DNA of 26,957 bases. Origin: Priapulus caudatus (taxonomy: Eukaryota; Priapulida; Priapulimorpha; Priapulimorphida; Priapulidae). Location of the stretch: assembly GCF_000485595.1 (NCBI RefSeq), contig NW_014577205.1, forward strand, positions 424,953 through 451,909, written 5' to 3'. Both the position numbers and the translations under genes were made by a program. The notes under the pieces were generated by a model. It made no database searches, had not been told where the DNA came from, and saw nothing but the letters and a program-made list of their open reading frames with translations. Position 1 is the first letter of the stretch; each line of letters starts with the position of its first letter. This document shows, piece by piece, positions 1-8,582 of the stretch.

Positions 1-170
1 CTGAGAGCGAGCTTTCGCTCGGCCCGAGTAGGATGACACGATACATAAGATAGGATGGTGACCGGGAGTGAGTCACCGGCCAATCGTCTTGCGTGTGCAG
101 GGTGCGTCTGATCGTGGACCGTGAGAAAAAAAGTGAGGGGAAGGGACTGCATTAACATAAGCCTGATAAA
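1..170 (-). pseudogene. Degraded partial copy of the M1 aminopeptidase tyrosine-junction exon
   Basis: This stretch aligns by eye with the 5' part of the intact exon at 10034-10177, running from about 10060 to the acceptor at 10177, but it carries many one- and few-base insertions that destroy the frame. The exon is cut by the window edge. Intron-side sequence beyond the acceptor also matches, so coding and non-coding parts are equally damaged. That is unlike normal gene decay under former selection and suits unpolished long-read sequence, though an old duplicate is possible. It is not expected to encode protein as written. Confidence 0.7.
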
Positions 171-690
171 CTGTGTTAGAAAGTGAGGAAAAGAATTGAG
201 AGTCGTTTTAGATAGTCAGGTGAGGCTTGCAAAAGTGATTGAGATTGGGGCTGGGAGCAGGAGAGTAGAGGGACAATGGAGAGGCGCGCAAGGAGAGGCT
301 GTGGTGTGAGAATCGTGACGCGGGGAGAAAGTCACCATTTCTTCCGGAAATAGCTGAACGGGTAGTAGGGCGAACTTGGCGATTGGCTCGGGTCATGATA
401 CACATGTGTACATGTAATGGCGCATTGTGAACCCTAACCCACGTGCTAACGCGAACACGCTAATCCGTAAGTAACCCGTAAACAGAAAATAAAAAAATAA
501 AAAAAATAAAAAATAAACAGATGGATTCGGAAAACAACGCTTTCAGACGTGCTATTCACCATTATTAAAAACCATAACCGACTTATGCTAAATAGCAAAT
601 ACCCTGTGTATAATAAATTTGTATTTCTCCCTGGGGGCAAAAATGCGGGTGTGAGTCACAATCAAGATAATATAGATCGATAAATATGAA
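171..690. repeat. Degraded copy of intron sequence at 10178-10670
   Basis: The order of recognisable words matches 10178-10670: the run starting tagatagtcagg, the A-rich (AAATA) tract, the tRNA-like B-box region and the line ending in an A/T-rich block near atagatcga. Insertions and deletions are scattered throughout. The telomere-like CCCTAA words seen at 10430-10465 are broken up here (430-475). There is no gene of its own. Confidence 0.75.
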
Positions 691-880
691 GAGATAGTGA
701 GGGGGAGAGGGAGAGAGAGGCGTGAGAGAGAGAAGAAGAGAGAGCGAGAGAGAGGAGAGAGAAGAGAGAGAGAGAGAGAGGAAGAGAGAGTGAGAGGAGA
801 GGAAGAAGAAAGAAAGCGTGTGGTCAGTGCAGAGAGAGAGAAAGTAGACGAAGAGAAAGAAGAGCTAGTATTGATTCTAT
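691..880. repeat. GA-rich microsatellite, degraded copy of 4374-4433
   Basis: An imperfect (GA)n tract with interspersed GAAA and CGTG. It is followed by words that also follow the GA tract at 4374-4433 (agctagtattgattct), so it belongs to the same degraded duplicate. The arginine/glutamate reading frame over it is a low-complexity artefact. Confidence 0.8.
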
Positions 881-932
881 TATAGATAGGTAGGTAACTA
901 TGTTCATCTTGATGAAGAAAATGATTATATTA

Positions 933-1043
933 CAACTTTCCATTCTGGCTTCAGTCGTCTAATGACATGTAGCGCGAGGGTGGAAATGCTCGTTTAACAG
1001 AGGTCGGACCACCATTTCCATAGTAACGATATTACAAAACCAC
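933..1043 (-). pseudogene. Degraded copy of the M1 third-zinc-ligand exon
   Basis: Aligns with the intact exon 4513-4626, which encodes WFGN...NEAFA. It is recognisable from the shared words for the EWWSDLW segment and the donor side (tacaactttccattctggctt). Small deletions and insertions break the frame several times, and its length (about 111 nt) differs from the intact 114 nt. It lies downstream, on the minus strand, of degraded GAMEN exons, which is the order expected in a working gene. Confidence 0.75.
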
Positions 1044-1925
1044 TGTGAGCAAAATATAGAAAAACATCAGCTGTCGATCTGATAGGCCAGCATTGATTTA
1101 CAACCAGGTTACAAGAAAAACCTTGCCTTTTTACGACTAAGCTGAGATATTGAGGCGATCGGAATACTTCTATCGATGTGTGCGATTGATAAGTAACATG
1201 TTATAGACAGGTTTATTTTGCGGCACAGAGAGCCTTAACAATGTCGATGCGATCAATAATAGAGAGTGGTCAACTAGTAAAGCTAGGCTAGCGAATTGCA
1301 TCGCTCCATGTTGTTTTTCGCTTTGTGTATAAAATTAAGCTGGAATCAATAAATTTACAATAAGGGGATTAAATTACCAATATCCCACACACACTCAGTC
1401 ATAGGAACAAACCAGTAAGTCCCAGCTAACAAGGCGCCTCCACCACAACCATCCCGCATCACGATCGGTAGAGTTAGGTCTACTCTATCACCGAACTGCT
1501 AACTGATGCGACCGGTCATAACATACGATCAAAGTTAAGATGTTATCTTCAGCGGGGTTAATATCAAATGTATGGAGCCATCTGGATGATGTGTGAAAAT
1601 TAATAGCATTGGCTACAAGGAACCTTAACCGGGAAAGTCGCATCCATCTTGCTGATGGGCATTTCCTATATCGATAGTTGCGTTTAGCGTGCGTGATGCT
1701 TCCGGCGTCGTGAATCCGTGGCAGTATTATACTGCCTCCGCTAAGTATTGTACGATGATGTAAGAGAGGATTACGTGCGTCAATCGATTGGTGTCCCGGA
1801 TTAATAACCGGGAGAGCTGCCGACACGCACCAAACACGAAGAGTTTGGGGGGCTGGTGCAGCTCTCAGCTCACGGGGCGGGGTGGGGTGCGTTGGGTGCG
1901 GGCTCGGGTGGTGGTCATGGAAGGC
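1044..1925. repeat. Degraded copy of the intron at 4627-5353
   Basis: The same succession of words as 4627-5353 is present, for example the aacaaaccagtaag and ccagctaacaaggcgcctcc blocks, but with many extra bases (about 880 versus about 730 nt). A G-rich insertion at about 1845-1925 has no counterpart. No gene is seen. Confidence 0.7.
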
Positions 1926-2094
1926 GTGTGCGCTAATCTTCGTGCTCGCAATACATTTGCTATGTCCGGCAAGAGATGTATTCCACAGTTATGACAAGTG
2001 CTTTATCTGACTAGAAAGTCTGCTCTGTGTAAGTCATCAACTCCCCAGTTTTCCATCGCCGTCGAATCCAAGAGTCTGGTCCATACGCATGTGA
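1926..2094 (-). pseudogene. Degraded copy of GAMEN/HEXXH exon version B
   Basis: Corresponds to the intact exon 5354-5508. Words for the AMENWG and TYTEQ segments are visible, but indels break the frame and the donor side is replaced by G-rich sequence. Its presence next to a copy of version A shows that the A-B tandem arrangement occurs in both copies of this block. Confidence 0.7.
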
Positions 2095-2141
2095 TCTTGA
2101 ACAGAAATGAGTGAATGACTTATTTTACTGTGGGTACGTAC

Positions 2142-2314
2142 CGTGGTGCGCTAGTCTCGTAGTAGCATCACCTGTGCCACCGTAAAAACCAGCATCTTGT
2201 TCAGGATGACGTCGAGGTCGACGAGAAGGGCACTTTCGCTCGTAGCGTTACCTATTCCCGTAGCAGTTTTCCATATGCCTTCTGCGCGCCATTATCGGGC
2301 ACACTCATGCGTGA
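2142..2314 (-). pseudogene. Degraded copy of GAMEN/HEXXH exon version A
   Basis: Corresponds to the intact exon 5552-5706 (155 nt), here about 173 nt with scattered insertions. The stretch for LLVDLDV (gtcgaggtcgacgagaaggg on the plus strand) is intact, while AMENWG and HEIAH are disrupted. The spacer to the version B copy is about 47 nt, close to the 43 nt in the intact pair. Confidence 0.75.
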
Positions 2315-2409
2315 TCATGCAGAATCGAACCACGTTAGTAATTATGGCATAGCGCCAGTATCAATGAAGCAGAACATGACGATATAAGATAGAGATATAT
2401 ATACAGATT

Positions 2410-2645
2410 TATGTTATGAGTATATATATGTGTTGTGTGTGTGTATGTGTGCTGTGTGCTGTGTGTGTGGCTGTGGTCGATGTTGTGTGCCGTGGGGCGT
2501 CGTGGTGGCGTGTGTGTGTGTGTGTGTGGTGTGTGTGTTGGTGTGTGCCGTCGTGCGTGGCGTGGCGTGCGTGGCGTGAGTCCGTGCGTGCGTGTGTGCG
2601 GGCGTGGCTGGGGTGGCGGTGGCGTGTGGCGTGGCTGGTGTTGTA
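2410..2645. repeat. GT-rich low-complexity tract
   Basis: An irregular mixture of TGTG, GTGC and GGCGTG units, without strict periodicity. It takes the place of the pure (TA)n found at 5797-5846 next to the intact GAMEN-A exon, so it lies at or near one end of the degraded duplicate. Cysteine/valine or histidine/threonine reading frames over it are meaningless. Confidence 0.85.
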
Positions 2646-3215
2646 GCAGCAGTGCTTGGCACTTCCTCTCGGCTTTTATGCTTATGTTGGCCGTTACGCT
2701 ACTCCATCTATTTATTACGATTCTTTCCCTGTCACTGTATGTAGAAATCGAGTCCAAATTCTCACGTGTTAATTAGGGGATCGACTTCTATAAACCGTGC
2801 TAAAAACTTGTTTCATATTCAAAGAGAAATTTTGTTCTACACAAAGTAGAACCTCACGAATGTTATAAAATGGCAAAACATGAGCTAAAAATTGAAGGCG
2901 CGTGTCAGAACATATTATTATTCTCTGAACGTTATTTGTACTCTGACTCACTTGTCGGTCCTGTGAAATCAATCGATGTGGAAAAATAATACGTATACTG
3001 TATATTATGGCGCGTGTAATAGATCTGTGCCGTCACTGTATACGAAGCATGTTTTTGCTGCACCTTACAATGCACCACACCATGTAGATCCAACCATCTC
3101 ATTGATTGGTGCAACTGAGCTAAATAAGGTTAACTATGCAATTTATATCGATGAACTATACATATTAAATCGATTATACAATCGATGAACTATGCATATA
3201 TCCGACGGCGCTTAC
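2646..3215. other. Non-coding stretch, no gene seen
   Basis: Ordinary AT-rich sequence between the GT-rich tract and the exon at 3216-3336. I find no conserved reading frame, tRNA or clear repeat. If the exon at 3216 is spliced to GAMEN exons at lower coordinates, this is its intron. Confidence 0.5.
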
Positions 3216-3336
3216 CTGCTTCTGGTACTTTGTCCGGCATATCGAAGTAATTTTCATAGTAGGTGTAGATTTGCGGGGCGAGTTTGAGTGCGTACTCCGT
3301 CTGGTTCATCCAGTCAGCGGGCGCCCACACGCGAAT
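3216..3336 (-). CDS. M1 aminopeptidase exon preceding the GAMEN exon
   Basis: Encodes 40 complete codons starting IRVWAPADWM and including the NQTEYAL segment. This is the stretch of M1 metallopeptidases just N-terminal to the exopeptidase motif, where the family typically reads like 'v.vWarp....q..yaL......l.yye.yF'. The exon ends with one extra base (G) before a clear donor, GTAAGC; the likely acceptor is the AG at 3337-3338. The leftover G fits both GAMEN exon versions, which each begin with AT, giving GAT (Asp). Its length and phase are normal, but its location is odd: the intact GAMEN exons lie upstream on the minus strand (5354-5706), while only degraded copies lie downstream. The acceptor is less certain than the donor, because an alternative start a few codons upstream cannot be excluded. 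Confidence 0.85.
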
Positions 3337-4373
3337 CTTCATCCCACGAAAACGTCAAAAAAACTCGTATTTACAGCTGCAGAACCGTAGGCCTACAGCA
3401 ACGATTTTGCTATATTACACATAATTTATTATATATATATTCATATTTATTTCGATACCTATAATATTATTATATTATACATGCCAGGATTTACAGTTTG
3501 GTGGTCACTTCATCTTGTCATAGTGAAACTGCTATATCGCTGTTCTAATGCTTTTGCAACGTTTTGGCAGGTACCCGAAATATAATATAGCAATCTATAT
3601 TGGGTTCGACTACATTTTACCAAACGGGAAACAACAGAAGGTATGAAATCACGTTTCATGCATGTCCGCCATGATCAAATAGCGATTAACTATATATGCG
3701 GGTAGGCTTCACAAACCCTAAGCGCTGCACATCCCTAATAAATTCTAACCCTAACCCTAACCCTAACCCTAATTAACCCTAACCCTAACCCTAACCCTAA
3801 CCCTAACCCTAACCCTAATCCTAACCCTAACCCTAATTCTAATCATCGCTAATTCACTATTACGCTCAGGACTGCTTCGATGACACTTCTACTCGTCACG
3901 TATATAATTATAGTGTGACTACTGCCGCCGAGTTACAGCTTAATTGCCAGTATTGCAGTCTACGTATAATTGAGATGCTTGGTGATAAATTATTGTGCTA
4001 CTAGACAATACTGGCCTGTCAGGCCGGATGCTGATGGCGGCTATCATGTTATCAGGTTATCAGAGTTAGTAAAAAGGTATAGTAGTGGTAATCATGTTCC
4101 CAGATTCATATGAACGTAGTTGTGCTCTATACATTTTCCGCTTGCCAAACTACATCACTCACCGAAAATGTCAATAGATATACTGTGCGTACGCCCTATA
4201 CAATAAATTTGCCCTGATAGTGCGTATTTTAAGCGTGACCCAACTAGAGTGCGTTAATTGTCTTACTTGTGTTACTTAAATGTTACACGTCTTTCACTAA
4301 ACCTGTAAAAAATATGCGTCTGAATACATCAACGTCGGTACACTAATATATATATATAAATAAATATAATATA
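3337..4373. other. Non-coding interval with interstitial telomeric repeat
   Basis: AT-rich sequence without any exon I can recognise. The exon for the conserved M1 FxCFDEP region, expected just upstream of 3216-3336, is not here. The only structured element is the CCCTAA tract at 3746-3840. Confidence 0.5.
3746..3840. repeat. Interstitial telomeric repeat (CCCTAA)n
   Basis: About 14 units of CCCTAA (TTAGGG on the minus strand) with a few variants (AATTAACCCT, AATCCT, AATTCT). Inside a gene region this is an interstitial telomeric sequence rather than a chromosome end, since unique sequence and exons continue on both sides. A shorter, more diverged CCCTAA-like run occurs at 10430-10465. Confidence 0.9.
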
Positions 4374-4433
4374 AGAGAGAGAGAGAGAGAGAGAAAGAAA
4401 GCGTGTGTGTGTGAGAGAGAGAGAAAGAGACGA
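4374..4433. repeat. GA/GT microsatellite
   Basis: An (AG)n run, then GAAAGAAAGCG, (TG)n and more (AG)n, just downstream of the exon at 4513-4626 on the minus strand. It marks the edge of the block that recurs in degraded form at 690-2400, where the next sequence is instead a copy of the 10.6 kb region. Confidence 0.85.
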
Positions 4434-4512
4434 AGAGAAAGAGAGCTAGTATTGATTCTTATTATAGATAGGTACTAACTATTTCATCTTGATGAAAAAA
4501 TGATTTACTTAC

Positions 4513-4626
4513 AACTTTCCATTCTGGCTTCAGGTCGTCTAAGCACATGTAGCTGCCGAGGGTGGCAAATGCCTCGTTTAACCAGAGGTCGGACCACCAT
4601 TCCATAGTAACGATATTACCAAACCA
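4513..4626 (-). CDS. M1 aminopeptidase exon with third zinc ligand (NEAFA)
   Basis: Encodes 38 codons from [11 protein letters not shown] to PEWKV. Joined to either GAMEN/HEXXH exon version, which end in HEIAHT, it gives HEIAHTWFGN and then, exactly 18 residues after the second His, the Glu of NEAF. This is the full gluzincin signature HEXXH-X18-E that binds the catalytic zinc. The acceptor is ctcacag|TGG and the donor GTT|GTAAGT; both ends are phase 0, matching the HEIAHT ends and the FD starts of the tyrosine-junction exons. In the family the residue after HEXXH is often Gln and the motif often NEGFA; here they are Thr and NEAFA, both conservative. Only one version of this exon is seen intact. 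Confidence 0.92.
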
Positions 4627-5353
4627 CTGTGAGAAAATACGAAAAACATAGCTGTCGATCTGATAGCCACCATTGATTTACACCATTACAAGGAAAAACC
4701 TTGCTTTTTACGACTAAAGCTGAGATATTTGAGCGGATCGGAATATTTCTACGATGTGTGCGATTGATAGTAACATTTATAGACATTTATTTTCGGCACA
4801 GACACCTTAACAGATGGTAGATGCGATCAATAATAGAGAGTGCACAGTATATAGCTAGGAATTCATCCTCCTTTTAATTAAAATTAAGTGGAATCGATAA
4901 ATTACATTATGGGATTAAATTACAATAATAAACAAATCAGTATAGAACAAACCAGTAAGCCCAGCTAACAAGGCGCCTCCACCACAACCATCCCGCATAC
5001 GATCTAGAGGTTAGGTTTACCTATCACCAACCTAACTATCACCTCAACATTACGATCAAAGTAAAATGTTATCTTCAGGGGGTTAATATAAAGTATGACA
5101 TTGATTGTGTGAAAATTAATAGCATTGCTACAAGGAACCTTGAACCGGGAAATCCACCAGCTTGCTATGGCATTTCCTATATCATGTTGCGTACGTGCGT
5201 ATGCCTTCCGCGTTCGTGATCCTGGCTGTCTTTAGTACTTCCGTAAGTATTTACGATTGATGTAAGAGAGATACTCGGTATCGATTGTGTCCGTATTAAT
5301 TACCAGAGCTGCCACACGCCACCAAACAAAGTTTTGCGTTCACTCTCACTCAC
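4627..5353. other. Intron between GAMEN-B and the third-zinc-ligand exon
   Basis: AT-rich non-coding sequence between the GTGAGT donor at 5353 and the acceptor at 4627. I looked for a further alternative exon and found none. A degraded copy of the whole interval lies at 1044-1925. Confidence 0.7.
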
Positions 5354-5508
5354 CGTGTGCGCTATCTCGTGGCTCAATACATTTGCTATTTCCCAGAGAT
5401 GTATCCCAGATGACAAGGCTTTATCTGCTAGAATAGTCTGCTCTGTGTAAGTCATCAACCCCCAGTTTTCCATCGCCTCGAATCCAAGATCTGGTACAAC
5501 GATGTGAT
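5354..5508 (-). CDS. M1 aminopeptidase GAMEN/HEXXH alternative exon, version B
   Basis: A 155-nt exon: acceptor ctcgttcag|AT, then 51 codons from HIVVPDLGFE through AMENWG to LSHEIAHT, then donor GTGAGT. It carries the exopeptidase motif (here EAMEN; the Glu that binds the substrate N-terminus is kept, while the first Gly of GAMEN is Glu) and the zinc-binding, catalytic HEIAH. It has the same length and phase as version A, with 28 of 51 residues identical by my count. Identity is concentrated in VPD.G.EAMENWG and SHEIAHT, while the segment between differs strongly (TEQTILADKALSSGIHLWEI versus the A version). It lies 43 nt downstream of version A. Because 155 is not a multiple of 3, including both or neither would shift the frame, so I infer that it is used in place of A. 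Confidence 0.88.
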
Positions 5509-5551
5509 CTGAACGAGAATGAGTGATGACTTATTTTACTGCGCTACGTAC
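5509..5551 (-). other. 43-nt spacer intron between the two GAMEN exons
   Basis: Runs from the GTACGT donor of version A to the cattctcgttcag acceptor of version B. At 43 nt it is at or below what most animal spliceosomes can remove, because donor and branch point would be too close. Steric hindrance of this kind is one known way to make neighbouring exons mutually exclusive. Confidence 0.75.
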
Positions 5552-5706
5552 CGTGTGCGCTATCTCGTGAGACATCACCTGTGCCACGTAATACACATCT
5601 TTGTTCGAGGATACGTCGAGGTCGACGAGAAGGGCACTTTCCTCGTACGTTACCATTCCCCAGTTTTCCATTGCCTCTGCCCCCATATCGGGCACACTCA
5701 TGTGAT
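5552..5706 (-). CDS. M1 aminopeptidase GAMEN/HEXXH alternative exon, version A
   Basis: A 155-nt exon: acceptor ccgattctgcag|AT, 51 codons from HMSVPDMGAE through AMENWGMVTY to MSHEIAHT, donor GTACGT. It contains the same functional residues as version B: the Glu of AMEN, which in this family holds the free N-terminus of the substrate, and HEIAH, whose two His bind zinc and whose Glu activates water. The first residue of GAMEN is Glu instead of Gly, and the usual Arg of the following TYRE-like motif is Glu (TYEE). The leading AT completes a codon with the final G of the exon at 3216-3336, giving Asp. It is read normally from the preceding exon. A degraded copy sits at 2142-2314. Confidence 0.9.
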
Positions 5707-5792
5707 CTGCAGAATCGGAACACGTTAGTATATGCATGCGCCAGTATCAGAACAGACAGACGATATAGATAGAGATATATACAGATATTATG

Positions 5793-5796
<4 letters not shown>

Positions 5797-5846
<50 letters not shown>
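5797..5846. repeat. (TA)n microsatellite
   Basis: About 25 TA units. It lies exactly between exons that belong to distant parts of the protein (5884-5960 C-terminal side, 5552-5706 catalytic core), so it is a likely assembly joint. Confidence 0.95.
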
Positions 5847-5848
<2 letters not shown>

Positions 5849-5883
5849 TATTCTGTAACCAGTATTACATTCCCCAAACAAAC

Positions 5884-5960
5884 CTTTCGGCATCCAGACG
5901 ATATCATTAGTATCTCCTATATCTGACGTTTTGTATGTAAACGGAATTTCCCACTTGTAC
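5884..5960 (-). CDS. M1 aminopeptidase exon, start of the beta-sandwich domain
   Basis: A 77-nt exon (acceptor aatattcag|G, donor G|GTTTGT). Its first G completes the CAG codon begun in 6298-6467, followed by 25 codons, YKWEIPFTYKTSDIGD to IVWMPK, and a single leftover base. In M1 enzymes the segment after 'SQERFLL' reads like 'y.W.iPltY.ts', which matches closely. The next exon should begin with two bases and carry the W(I/L)..N..gYYRVNYD region. It is not found downstream in this window, where a (TA)n run and the catalytic-core exons follow instead. Confidence 0.85.
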
Positions 5961-6297
5961 CTGAATATTGAGGAATTGAAATATAAACATTAATATGCGC
6001 AACATAATGATTAAAAGATATAGCAACCATCGTTTAGAAGCACAGAGCGCCATTTGTAGATGCCATTTGCATGTACTAATGTATTCTGTCTTCAAGTATA
6101 ATGTGGAAATAATGCTGATCGATACAAACTCATAACGTAAACGTCAGCACGCACAATAAAAGATGCTACCGAAAGTTGGTAAATGTAAACGTCGGTTAGT
6201 GGCAAGCCATGTTGGCGAAAAGTAGCGTATCAAACGAGTGAATTGAACCTATTAAGAGAATAAAGCGTAATAAAATGATCGAATAATTATAATTTAC

Positions 6298-6467
6298 TGA
6301 TATTGGCTTTCCGAGATGTTTGATGTGTCCATCGGATTCAACAGAAACCTCTCCTGGGAGAGGCTGAGTGTTGTGGAGCTGGTGTTGGTCACGTGAACAA
6401 CTGGATAACCCATCTGTGTCAGCCACGTGTTCATAATACCAGGAATATCGTACTTCCCATCCATCGT
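6298..6467 (-). CDS. M1 aminopeptidase exon, thermolysin-like domain end
   Basis: A 170-nt exon: acceptor tgttcttag|ACG, donor CA|GTAAAT. It encodes TMDGKYDIPGIMNTWLTQMG, then YPVVHV and the SQERFLLNP motif. These match the M1 family block 'i...m..Wt.q.GyPv..v......l.Q.rFl', at the junction of the catalytic and beta-sandwich domains. It starts in phase 0 after 6691-6756 and ends with two bases that the next exon (5884-5960) completes. No irregularities were seen. Confidence 0.92.
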
Positions 6468-6690
6468 CTAAGAACAAATATATTGACGTTAATTTAGTTA
6501 CATAAAAATTGCCATTTTGTACATTTTTGTACTATATATAATGGTGACCGATTATTTATGTATTATTTATATTACGATATTTCTTGATTTATTCTTTTAC
6601 TCAAAAAACGTTATTTCACAGAAAACAGACACTAAAATCTTGTCATTATAGGTAAACTACGCATGATCGCCCACCGGTGGCCTCACTCAC

Positions 6691-6756
6691 CTCTTCTAGG
6701 GTTGCCCATAAATCTGCCATCTTAGCATTACTGAGTTCGTACTTCTTAATGTATTT
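6691..6756 (-). CDS. M1 aminopeptidase 66-nt exon (NAxxxDLW block)
   Basis: Encodes 22 codons, KYIKKYELSNAKMADLWATL then EE, with acceptor cgacag|AAA and donor GAG|GTGAGT, both phase 0. The NA...DLW..L pattern is a standard M1 helical segment after the catalytic tyrosine. It joins cleanly to 6907-6972 upstream and 6298-6467 downstream, so these consecutive exons are in correct order and spacing. Confidence 0.9.
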
Positions 6757-6906
6757 CTGTCGATAATAAATAAAAACAAAAACGTCATTCAACGTCAATG
6801 AAGAATGTAATATTACTGTTCTCGTACAAGTCGGCCGAATGGGCTATGCTACACTGCTCACACGCTACCTTTTGAATTGAAGCATGCATAAGAAGATTAT
6901 ACACAC

Positions 6907-6972
6907 CCTCATTCCAGCCTGGAACTGATCGGCACCCATAAAGTTCCTTAGCATCCGTAGTACGTGGCTTCC
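6907..6972 (-). CDS. M1 aminopeptidase 66-nt exon (GSHVLRML block)
   Basis: Encodes 22 codons, GSHVLRMLRNFMGADQFQAG then MR; acceptor cgcacag|GGA, donor AGG|GTGTGT, both phase 0. In M1 enzymes this is the 'KGa.vl.ml..flG...F..gl' block that directly follows the catalytic tyrosine. Either tyrosine-junction exon version (ending AYMK or AYVK) joins it in frame to give YxKG. The donor GTGTGT is non-ideal but usable. Confidence 0.9.
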
Positions 6973-8027
6973 CTGTGCGTGGAAAAATACATCGTATTAA
7001 ACCTAGTGAGCTTCATATATCAAGCAAATCGACAATTTTTTAAATGAATTAAATGAATAAATTAAATGAATAAATATTTTTATGATTAAATTATTAAATT
7101 TTTAAATGAATAAATTAATGAATCACCGACGACTGATATTACGCGATTAGCTTACGCGATTAAATGACCTTCGACTGGTAACTACCAACCTAGCCGGTGC
7201 CTCTCAGAATACTTAGTGTATAATTATATATAAAAATAAGTCGTTGCTAATATTCATTTCTATATCACTTACTTACACAGTACAGTTCGGAATTTAAATA
7301 TAAATTACTTCAACCATTGTTTTTCTGTACTATTTTTTTTACTTATAACATCTTAAGATCAAATCAAATCAAATCAACATGCTGTTTATCGCGTGCTCCT
7401 TTTTACACGCGTGAGTAATTGACATTAGTTAACAGAGTATAGGTACACACACTACATACTACTACGCATTACAATATTAGATATGACTACGACAAATAAT
7501 TCCCAATAACCCCCACAGGTTCTTTTAAAATAACTATATTACACAGTTTAGTATCGAAAACACATGCGAGTTTTGAATGCAAGTATTACCAAAATGCGAC
7601 ATGAAAATAAAATCGGAACACTATCAATAGTTTGTGAAAAATATATACACTTTTTGCACCGCATATACAATATAATACAATTAGTGCAAAGGTTTGCCTG
7701 ACTACCGTATTGTATGGTGGAATCTGTCGATAAATGATATATTATATATAAAACATCTACTGGCGTCATATTTTCGGTTGACATTTGGAATAGTTGCCAT
7801 TCATGCTAGATGACCTTTCACTTCCCTGATTTTGCCAGCGGACATAGTATCGGTAACTTATTATACCGCAACACGACACGTGTGCACTGTAACAATATCA
7901 CAGTAGAGAGAGGTAGGCATGAACATTTCACCAGACAAAGATCGAGAGCACGAGACATTCTTGCGAAATGCGAAAACCTATCGATGCAAATCTTTCATAG
8001 CAAATCGAGCAGATCATTTCTATCATC
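6973..8027. other. Intron, no gene seen
   Basis: AT-rich sequence with short simple repeats (AAATGAATA at about 7035-7115; AATCA repeats near 7355). I found no exon-like conserved frame or RNA gene. Confidence 0.6.
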
Positions 8028-8108
8028 CTCTCGAACGAACGACAAACATGCCTTGTGAAAAGTATTCACTAAAGCCTGGCGTATGGAGATTATACGGATA
8101 TACATTAT
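8028..8108 (+). repeat. 81-bp direct repeat, copy 1
   Basis: Identical over 81 bp to 8339-8419, starting ctctcgaacgaacgac and ending atatacattat. The period is 311 bp. It is non-coding as far as I can see. Confidence 0.9.
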
Positions 8109-8288
8109 GTAACGGAGCTGGTTCCACCACACCTTGTTAATTACTGTTAGTTTGGCATAAGGCCATGCGGGTCGCATTGGTGACAATTCAGGGGAATAGA
8201 TGAGCCATTAGGTTCACACGCGATGCAGGCTGAAGGTAATATCAGAAGCAATAACGTAGCTAACGACGGCAACAGGTGGGCCGCAGTG

Positions 8289-8316
8289 CTGCGGGATAAT
8301 CGGTTATCACCCGCAG
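8289..8316. other. Hairpin-forming inverted repeat
   Basis: CTGCGGG-ATAA-tcgg-TTAT-ca-CCCGCAG: a 7-bp GC-rich outer stem and a 4-bp inner stem with a two-base bulge. It lies between the two 81-bp direct repeats. No function is assigned. Confidence 0.6.
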
Positions 8317-8338
8317 CCGGCACTAAAGCCTGCGTAAG

Positions 8339-8419
8339 CTCTCGAACGAACGACAAACATGCCTTGTGAAAAGTATTCACTAAAGCCTGGCGTATGGAGA
8401 TTATACGGATATACATTAT
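8339..8419 (+). repeat. 81-bp direct repeat, copy 2
   Basis: Exact match to 8028-8108. It is followed by an extra tandem copy of its last 15 bp (acggatatacattat), so this boundary has been locally duplicated again. It sits about 160 bp downstream, on the minus strand, of the exon at 8583-8726. Confidence 0.9.
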
Positions 8420-8582
8420 ACGGATATACATTATGGAAATTACATTTAAAATACTTTTTTTTAAGTAGCTAGACATCACGTTGATCGCATTTACAATATT
8501 GTGTGTCACTACTCGCGGGTTCGCCACCACAACTCTTGTACAACTTCGGGTAACCCACTCTTGGGTCGACCGCAGCACTAAC

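Noticed and set aside
1488-1826. A 112-codon minus-strand frame
   Set aside because: It lies in the degraded copy of an intron; the matching clean region (4627-5353) has no such frame.
3746-3840. A chromosome end
   Set aside because: Gene exons and unique sequence continue on both sides, so the repeat is interstitial.
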